Under the pieces are notes generated by a model that had not been told where the DNA came from, did no database searches, and saw only the letters and a list, made by a program, of their open reading frames with translations. A stretch of 18,341 nt of DNA from an uncultured Clostridia bacterium (lineage in GTDB: Bacteria; Bacillota; Clostridia; Christensenellales; Borkfalkiaceae). The stretch spans positions 1 to 18,341 of the forward strand of contig CAKQSC010000016.1 in the NCBI GenBank assembly GCA_934271725.1. The letters are read 5' to 3'. The translations under genes were made by a program, and so were the position numbers. Below, piece by piece: positions 13,797-18,341 of the stretch (its first letter is position 1; each line of letters starts with the position of its first letter).

Positions 13797-14642
13797 ATGT
13801 ATTCGGCGATTCTGGACGCGCTGTTCGACGCGTTGAAAACTTTACCTTTTCTCGTGCTGATATATATCGTGATAGAGATATACGAGCACGGCGAACGGGA
13901 CGAAAAAATCAAAAAAGTTTTGTCGGGCAAAGTCGCGCCCGTATACGGTTCTTTTTTGTCCGTCATACCCGAATGCGGTCTTTCGGTAATGTGCGCAAGG
14001 CTGTATGCCGGCGGACTTATCGGCACGGGAACTATGCTCGCCGTGTTTCTGTCCTCTTCGGACGAGGGGCTAATCGTTCTTATTTCGGGCGGAGCGAGCG
14101 CGCTTGCAATACTTTCTCTGATAGGAATAAAAACGGCGTTTGCGATTGCCGTCGGGTTCGTTATCAACTTTGTAATAAAAAGGGATACGACCTTTAAACA
14201 AGCGAACGAACTCGAATGTACCGTTTGCCACGAAAAAAGCAAAAACGTTTTGGAGGAATATCTTTTACACCCGTTTTTACACGCGCTTAAAATATTTGTG
14301 TGCATACTCGTCGTCAATATTTGTTTTTCTTTGTTGTTCTATTTTATAGGCGAGGACAAAATAATGACGTTTTTAGACGGCAGAAAAGAACTTCAACCGA
14401 TAATCTGCGCGCTTGTGGGACTTATACCCAACTGCGCTTCGTCCGTTATAATAAGTCAGGCGTTTTTAAACGGCGGCATTACTTTTGCGGGGCTGATAGC
14501 GGGGCTTTCGGCTAACGCGGGCGTGGGGCTTACGGCGATATTCAAAGACAAAAAGAGAATAGCGGAAAGCGTTTTGCTTATAGCGACGTTATATCTTTTA
14601 AGCGTCGTTTTAGGGTATATTTGTTATTTTATAAGTCTATAA
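13797..14642 (+). CDS. Putative heavy-metal (manganese) exporter, ArsP_2-like 10-TM family
   Basis: Integral membrane protein, 281 residues, at the short end for the family annotated as a putative manganese transporter or 10-TM heavy-metal exporter. Hydrophobic helices alternate through the sequence. Two related halves are visible: GSFLSVIPECGLSV with following ARLYAGGLIGTGTM (51-80), and CALVGLIPNCASSV with SQAFLNGGITFAGL (204-233). Each has an IP-x-C motif (57-60 and 210-213) and is followed by a Ser/Ala/Asp-rich helix, as expected for a pseudo-symmetric transporter. The central hydrophilic loop holds ECTVCHEK (140-147), a CxxCH group that could bind a soft or transition metal. A weak GGGGA ribosome binding site lies 4 bases before the ATG. 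The substrate is not shown by the sequence; manganese is the usual annotation and arsenic is an alternative. Confidence 0.78.
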   Translation: MYSAILDALFDALKTLPFLVLIYIVIEIYEHGERDEKIKKVLSGKVAPVYGSFLSVIPECGLSVMCARLYAGGLIGTGTMLAVFLSSSDEGLIVLISGGASALAILSLIGIKTAFAIAVGFVINFVIKRDTTFKQANELECTVCHEKSKNVLEEYLLHPFLHALKIFVCILVVNICFSLLFYFIGEDKIMTFLDGRKELQPIICALVGLIPNCASSVIISQAFLNGGITFAGLIAGLSANAGVGLTAIFKDKKRIAESVLLIATLYLLSVVLGYICYFISL

Positions 14643-14666
14643 AATAAAAAGACGGCGGTAAAACGC

Positions 14667-14695
14667 TATACAAAAGGCAAAAAATAATATACAAT
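14667..14695 (+). promoter_or_regulatory. Possible weak promoter for the CdaR-like regulator gene
   Basis: TATACA (14667-14672), 17-bp spacer, TACAAT (14690-14695). The -35 matches only 4 of 6 bases. No terminator was seen between the exporter and this gene, so read-through is also possible. Confidence 0.45.
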
Positions 14696-14726
14696 AGAGA
14701 ATATATTCAAACCGACGGGAGAAAGA

Positions 14727-15773
14727 ATGGAATCCGAACTCAACGTATTATTAAACGGAATAAAAAAGAAAACGGGCATCGATATAGACGTTTACGCCGA
14801 AACGAAAAAGTTTTTCTATTCGACGCGCGGTCTTGACGAAACGGTCGTTCCCACGCACATAGAGTTCGACGACGTGTTTGCGGACACCGTAACGGACAGA
14901 ACGTATTTTAAGTTAAAGTTCAAGAACACGAGGCTTATAGGGAGCATAAAGGGCGCGACGAAAACGGAATATAACTACGCCACGCTCATTATGAATCTTA
15001 TAGAAAGCGAAACGGACGAAGAGAAACGCCTCGACAAAGAGGACTATATAAAATCTCTTCTGAACGGAGATTTAAACAGAACGCAGATACAAAAATACGT
15101 AGTAAGATACGGCGTTACGGATCTTCCGTGTTTCGCGCTTCTTGTAAATACGGACAAGGTGAGCGCGGAAAACGTGACGGTGTTTCTTGAAAACTACGCC
15201 TCGGGCAGTAACGACATAACCGTTATAATGAACTCTTCTTCCGTGGCTTACGTAAGGTTCGTAACGGCGGGCGACGAATATTCCTCGTCGGGAAGTTTCG
15301 CGAATATGCTTTGGGAAGCGTTGTTCGAGGAGTTCGGCGTGAAAGTCGACATAGGCGTCGGCGGAACGGTAAAAAAACTTACGGAAGCGATGCAGTCTTA
15401 CGCGCAGGCGCAATCCGCCGTTAAAATGAGCGGAATATATTTTAAGGGCGAAGGGGTGCACGAATATAAGGACTTTTTGCTCGTAAAGGTTTTGGAAGAA
15501 GTTCCCAAATACAAAATAAGCGAATACCTCGATATGCTTGTCGCGGAGAACGCAAGGGGGGTTTTTTCCGATTCGGATATGGTTATGACCGCCGAAACCT
15601 TTTTACGTCACGACCTTAACGTAACGGACACGGCGGACGCATTGTATCTTCACAGAAACACTTTGATGTACAGACTTGACAAAATAGAAAAAGCGACGGG
15701 GCTCGATATAAGAAAGTTTTCGGACGCCGTTACCTTTCATCTTATAGTGGTAATGCTTTCGCAGATTAAGTAA
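14727..15773 (+). CDS. CdaR/PucR-type transcriptional regulator with C-terminal HTH
   Basis: A cytoplasmic regulator, 348 residues. The C-terminal ~60 residues (286-345) are the PucR-type HTH_30: ETFLRHDLNVTDTADALYLH, then RNTLMYRLDKIEKATGLD. The middle (~130-245) has the GGDEF-like fold pattern of the CdaR linker, ending IGVGGTVKKL then SYAQAQSAV, which closely follows the family signature. The N-terminal ~100 residues are the presumed sensor and show no domain I can name, so the effector is unknown. Family members control use of sugar diacids, purines or amino acids, usually as activators. GGGAG lies 5 bases upstream of the ATG. The stop overlaps the ribosome binding site of the S41 protease gene (11-base gap), so the two are one operon. 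Confidence 0.9.
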   Translation: MESELNVLLNGIKKKTGIDIDVYAETKKFFYSTRGLDETVVPTHIEFDDVFADTVTDRTYFKLKFKNTRLIGSIKGATKTEYNYATLIMNLIESETDEEKRLDKEDYIKSLLNGDLNRTQIQKYVVRYGVTDLPCFALLVNTDKVSAENVTVFLENYASGSNDITVIMNSSSVAYVRFVTAGDEYSSSGSFANMLWEALFEEFGVKVDIGVGGTVKKLTEAMQSYAQAQSAVKMSGIYFKGEGVHEYKDFLLVKVLEEVPKYKISEYLDMLVAENARGVFSDSDMVMTAETFLRHDLNVTDTADALYLHRNTLMYRLDKIEKATGLDIRKFSDAVTFHLIVVMLSQIK

Positions 15774-15784
15774 GGAGAACAATA

Positions 15785-17008
15785 ATGAAAATAAAAAAAT
15801 TATTTCTTTTACTTTTAACGGTAATATTTTCCTTTTGTTTCGTTTCGTGCGATTTTTCTTCCGCGGAACAATACATTACGAAAGATATCAACTGGGTAAT
15901 AAAAGCGATAGAGGATTATTATTACGACGATAAGGAACTTTCTTACAGCGATTACGCCAAACTTATCGTCGACAGCGTGTGCGACGAATATTCGGAGTTT
16001 TACACGAAAGAAGAATACGAAGCGTCGGTAGAAGCGGACAGCGGTAACGTTATAGGCATAGGCGTAACCTTTTTAAAATCGAGTACGGACGCCACCATAC
16101 ACACGGTATACGGCAACTCGCCCGCCGAAAACGCGGGGATTACCGCCGGCGGTACGATTATAAAAGTAAACGATACGGACGTTGCCGATTACGACGAATT
16201 CAGTAAAGAGGTGCTTTCCAAAGCCGTCGGCGAAAAGTTTACCTTGACGATAGATTACGGCGGGGTTATAAAAACCTTTACTCTTGCGAGAGAAGCGTTC
16301 GTAAGTAATCTCGTAACCTATGCGGATAAGGACAAGGGTTTCAGATTCAACGGCGAAAAAGGCACGAATATGGTCGAAAAAGAGGGCGGTAACATACCCG
16401 AATTGCCCGACAACACGGCTTACGTAAAGTTTACCAACTTTTACGGAGACAATACCGTTCAGAACATCGAAAGTTGCCTCGATTACGCCGTCGGAAAGGG
16501 TAAAACGAATATAGTGATAGATTTAAGAAGCAACGGCGGAGGATACGTTTCGATGATGTCCGACATAGTCGCGTTGTTCGTCGAGGGGGGCAAAAAACTC
16601 ACGGCGGTCGCCGAACTTAAAAGCGGTAAAACGGAATTATATTACACCGCAAAAGAAAACTGTCGCAAGTTCGACCAGGTTTACGGACTCGCAGACGAAT
16701 ATTCCGCTTCCGCAAGCGAGGCTCTTATGGGCGCGCTTATCGATTACGAGGTTATTTCCTATTCGGATATAATAATTCAGAACGAAAATCTGGAAGAGGG
16801 GATATCGAGAACTTTCGGTAAAGGCATTATGCAATCCACGCTTGTCAACAACATAACGGGCGACGCGTTAAAAATCACCACGGCGAGAATCCTCTGGCCC
16901 GTTTCGGGAACGTGTATTCACGGCGTAGGCATAAAGGCGACGGCGGAGAACTCCACGTCGACGGACGCCGAAACCCTTTCGAGATTAGTCGAAATACTTA
17001 CGAAATAA
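15785..17008 (+). CDS. S41 (C-terminal processing) family protease, lipoprotein, PDZ domain
   Basis: Membrane-anchored serine protease of the CtpA/Prc type acting outside the cell, 407 residues. The signal peptide ends FVSC with Cys22 as likely lipidation site. An N-terminal helical region (about 30-80) precedes a PDZ domain (about 85-165, with IGIGVTFL and the NSPAENAGI motif). The protease core contains VIDLRSNGGGYV (244-255), YSASASEAL (306-314) with Ser309 as the expected nucleophile, and TFGKGIMQ (343-350) with Lys346 as the general base. The Ser-Lys distance is 37 residues, against about 25 in CtpB and Prc, so an insert of ~12 residues lies between them. AAGGAG overlaps the upstream stop codon and is 7 bases from the ATG. 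It is cotranscribed with the CdaR-like regulator, but its substrate is unknown. Confidence 0.92.
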   Translation: MKIKKLFLLLLTVIFSFCFVSCDFSSAEQYITKDINWVIKAIEDYYYDDKELSYSDYAKLIVDSVCDEYSEFYTKEEYEASVEADSGNVIGIGVTFLKSSTDATIHTVYGNSPAENAGITAGGTIIKVNDTDVADYDEFSKEVLSKAVGEKFTLTIDYGGVIKTFTLAREAFVSNLVTYADKDKGFRFNGEKGTNMVEKEGGNIPELPDNTAYVKFTNFYGDNTVQNIESCLDYAVGKGKTNIVIDLRSNGGGYVSMMSDIVALFVEGGKKLTAVAELKSGKTELYYTAKENCRKFDQVYGLADEYSASASEALMGALIDYEVISYSDIIIQNENLEEGISRTFGKGIMQSTLVNNITGDALKITTARILWPVSGTCIHGVGIKATAENSTSTDAETLSRLVEILTK

Positions 17009-17038
17009 CAGCCGTATAAGGGCGTTATATAAAAATAA

Positions 17039-17172
17039 ATCTTTGAGGCGGGGTGGAACTCCCCACCGGTAGTTAAAGTCTACAAGCGCGTTTGCGTTGA
17101 TACGGTGAAACTCCGTAACCGACGGTGAACAGACCGAAAAACATTCGGTCATAAGTCCGGACGGGAGAAGAT
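17039..17172 (+). promoter_or_regulatory. FMN riboswitch (RFN element)
   Basis: Conserved RFN segments appear in order: GAGGCGGGGTGGAACTCCCC, ACCGGTAGT, ACGGTGAAACTCCGTAACCG, ACGGT, and AGTCCGGACGGGAGAAG. The P1 helix ATCTT (17039-17043) / AAGAT (17168-17172) closes it. A 7-bp variable arm GACCGAA/TTCGGTC is also visible. The final GGGAG (17163-17167) is at the same time the ribosome binding site of ribU, 8 bases before its ATG, and no terminator follows, so FMN should repress translation. Confidence 0.96.
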
Positions 17173-17175
17173 AAA

Positions 17176-17706
17176 ATGGAAAAGAAATCGTTGACTAAAA
17201 AAATTGCGGGATCCGCGGTATTTTCGGCGCTTGCGTTTTGCGTAAGTTTGTTGGAGTTTCCCATATTTCCCGCAACACCTTTTTTCAAACTTGATTTTTC
17301 GCTTGCGATAATCACGCTTACGGCGTTCGTTTACGGCTTTTTGCCGGCAACTTTCGCCTCGCTTGCAAAAGAATTGTTGTGCCTTGCGAAATCTAGTAGC
17401 GGAGGGGTGGGCGAACTCGGAAACTTCGTGTTATCCCTTGTGTTTATGGCGATACCCTGTCTGTGCTACGCGAAAAAGAAAGGGCTCGGGTTCGTTATAC
17501 TTTATTTTGCGGTATCCTGCATAATATACACGGCGTGCGCGTTGCTCTTTAACAAATTCGTGTTGTTCCCCTTATACGGGCTTAAAGATTTGTTCGATTC
17601 GGTATGGGCGTACGCGCTTGCGTTCAATCTTTTAAAAACCGCTTCTGTGAGCGTGATAGTTATTTGTCTGTATAAAAAAGTCAAAGAGATAATTTTGAAA
17701 ATATGA
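17176..17706 (+). CDS. ribU: Riboflavin ECF transporter S component RibU
   Basis: Membrane subunit that binds riboflavin and docks on a shared EcfA/A'/T energising module not encoded here; 176 residues, near the family size. About six hydrophobic helices. Family segments: FFKLDFSLAIITL (37-49), then GFLPATFASLAKELLCL and SSSGGVGELGNF (73-84), which line the flavin site in RibU. The FMN riboswitch immediately upstream makes the substrate assignment firm. The start is fixed by the riboswitch-embedded ribosome binding site. The stop overlaps the tsaE start by 4 bases (ATGA), so FMN may also lower translation of tsaE through coupling. Confidence 0.96.
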   Translation: MEKKSLTKKIAGSAVFSALAFCVSLLEFPIFPATPFFKLDFSLAIITLTAFVYGFLPATFASLAKELLCLAKSSSGGVGELGNFVLSLVFMAIPCLCYAKKKGLGFVILYFAVSCIIYTACALLFNKFVLFPLYGLKDLFDSVWAYALAFNLLKTASVSVIVICLYKKVKEIILKI

Positions 17707-18107
17707 AAGAAATCAAAGTAAACGGAGTGGAAGAAACGGTAAAGGTTGCCGAAGATTTCGCGGGACAACTTAAAAAAGGGGACGTTATTTTGCTTAACGG
17801 CGAAATGGGCGCGGGGAAAACGCATTTCGTAAAAGGTCTTGCCAAAGGGCTTGGAATAACGGAAGAAGTAACAAGTCCCACGTACGCTTATCTCAACGTG
17901 TACGACGATTTTTTGTTTCATTACGACTGTTACAGACTCTCTTCTTACGAGGACGCATTAAGGCTCGGGCTTAACGACTATTTCGGCGAGGATTGCGTTT
18001 GCGTTATGGAGTGGTCGGAAAACATAAAGGAACTCATACCCGATTACGCGAAAACGGTTGAGATCGAAATTACGGGCGAGAATACGAGGACGATAAGGTT
18101 TTTATGA
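17703..18107 (+). CDS. tsaE: tRNA t6A-biosynthesis ATPase TsaE
   Basis: ATPase needed for the TsaB-TsaD-TsaE complex that adds threonylcarbamoyl to A37 of ANN-reading tRNAs; cytoplasmic, 134 residues (usual 140-160). Walker A GEMGAGKT (33-40); TSPTYAYLNVY (57-67) is the switch region; HYDCYRL (73-79) and MEWSENI (102-108) are the other conserved family motifs. It overlaps ribU by 4 bases upstream and the tsaB start by 4 bases downstream (ATGA), the usual tsaE-tsaB order. There is no strong ribosome binding site of its own, so translation is probably coupled. Confidence 0.96.
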   Translation: MKEIKVNGVEETVKVAEDFAGQLKKGDVILLNGEMGAGKTHFVKGLAKGLGITEEVTSPTYAYLNVYDDFLFHYDCYRLSSYEDALRLGLNDYFGEDCVCVMEWSENIKELIPDYAKTVEIEITGENTRTIRFL

Positions 18108-18202
18108 AAAATTATCTTGCGCTCGACACGACGAACGCCGATATGACGGTCGTGTTGAAATACAACGGAAAATATTTTAAATACAAAGCTGAGAATAATT
18201 AA
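18104..18202 (+). pseudogene. tsaB: tsaB, truncated after ~28 codons by an AT-rich sequence
   Basis: The start ATG overlaps the tsaE stop, as in normal tsaE-tsaB pairs. The first residues MKNYLALDTTNADMTVVL match the TsaB N-terminus (ALDT(S/T) phosphate-binding-like motif of the ASKHA fold). Around codons 28-30 (~18188) the sequence turns sharply AT-rich and the frame meets a stop at 18200-18202, giving only 32 residues instead of about 220. TsaB is required for t6A formation in most bacteria, so either the gene is rebuilt past an inserted element, a second copy exists, or the junction is an assembly error. Confidence 0.8.
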
Positions 18203-18316
18203 TATAACTATGTATTTTTTATCATTTATTTGAGATTCAATCAGTGGTGAGATTAAATCTGTAAAAACAAATAATATAATTTTATTTTCTTTAACAAAAG
18301 TTAAAAAAGATTTCAT
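18188..18316 (-). CDS. Small hydrophobic reading frame in the AT-rich terminal segment, interrupted at the junction
   Basis: On the minus strand an ATG at 18316-18314 is preceded by AAGGAG (about 9 bases of spacing). It opens a frame starting MKSFLTFVKENKIILFVFTD and continuing with a second hydrophobic stretch (KKYIVILIILS). About 43 residues belong to the AT-rich segment. The frame formally continues to 18044, but that part is only antisense of tsaB/tsaE, so the real 3' end is missing. I do not recognise the family; codon use (AAA, TTA, ATA) is unlike the rest of the window. It may be the start of a small membrane protein of a foreign element or of another genome. Confidence 0.4.
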
Positions 18317-18341
18317 GGTTACAACTCCTTATAGAATTTTA
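18188..18341. other. AT-rich segment of different origin at the window end
   Basis: The last ~150 bases are about 19% GC (29 G or C in 18191-18341), against roughly mid-40s for the rest of the window. The change falls inside tsaB. No terminal inverted repeat, target duplication or integrase can be seen because the segment is cut by the window end. Confidence 0.75.

Noticed and set aside
17009..17038. Promoter or terminator between the S41 protease and the FMN riboswitch
   Set aside because: A TATATAAA-like -10 is present, but no acceptable -35 at 16-18 bp, and no stem with a T run, could be found, so neither is claimed.
1..18341. CRISPR array, tRNA, rRNA, transposase, toxin-antitoxin or defence genes
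   Set aside because: Searched by eye on both strands. No regularly spaced repeats, no cloverleaf with a CCA-like end, and no transposase or nuclease motifs in any convincing frame.

Overview
The window looks like chromosomal DNA from a spore-forming member of the Firmicutes (class Clostridia), probably an uncultured gut lineage. The signs are a YyaC-type and a SipL-like (DUF3794) sporulation protein, group II ECF vitamin transporters under riboswitch control, AGGAG-type ribosome binding sites, consensus sigma-A promoters and an A/G-rich, AGA-preferring codon style of moderate GC. A Christensenellales-like lineage would fit, but this is inference. The last ~150 bases (18191-18341) are only about 19% GC and do not belong compositionally with the rest.

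Layout. 1-410: 3' part of a yyaC-like gene, convergent with a small unknown gene (524-790, minus) across a shared hairpin terminator. 874-2830: promoter, large lipoprotein and terminator. 2962-5261: DUF3794/LysM-like spore protein followed by ispE. 5410-10647 (minus): a complete polyamine uptake operon, XRE-cupin regulator-potA-potB-potC-potD, with 4-base ATGA overlaps between the pot genes and a consensus promoter at 10744-10716. 10648-10994: divergent control region holding the pot promoter, several inverted repeats, and the promoter, TPP riboswitch and attenuator of a thiamine transporter gene (10995-12176). 12227-13667: MsmX/UgpC-type sugar ABC ATPase as a single-gene unit with its own promoter and terminator. 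13740-14642: predicted heavy-metal (Mn) exporter. 14727-17008: CdaR/PucR-like regulator plus a lipoprotein S41 protease. 17039-18107: FMN riboswitch, ribU, tsaE and the start of tsaB, which is cut off after about 28 codons by the AT-rich tail.

How the genes work together. The main theme is nutrient acquisition: polyamines (PotABCD), thiamine (ThiT-like), riboflavin (RibU), sugars (MsmX shared ATPase) and metal export, each with its own control layer (cupin repressor, TPP attenuation, FMN translational switch). Housekeeping genes (ispE, tsaE/tsaB) and sporulation genes lie between them.

Most unusual points: PotA carries a second, diverged copy of its TOBE region; the PotD lipoprotein has an added C-terminal membrane helix and basic cytoplasmic tail; the ThiT homologue carries an extra five-helix N-terminal membrane domain; the MsmX promoter spans a two-turn inverted repeat; and tsaB is disrupted at a sharp composition break, which is either an insertion or an assembly join. 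I saw no CRISPR array, tRNA, rRNA or transposase.
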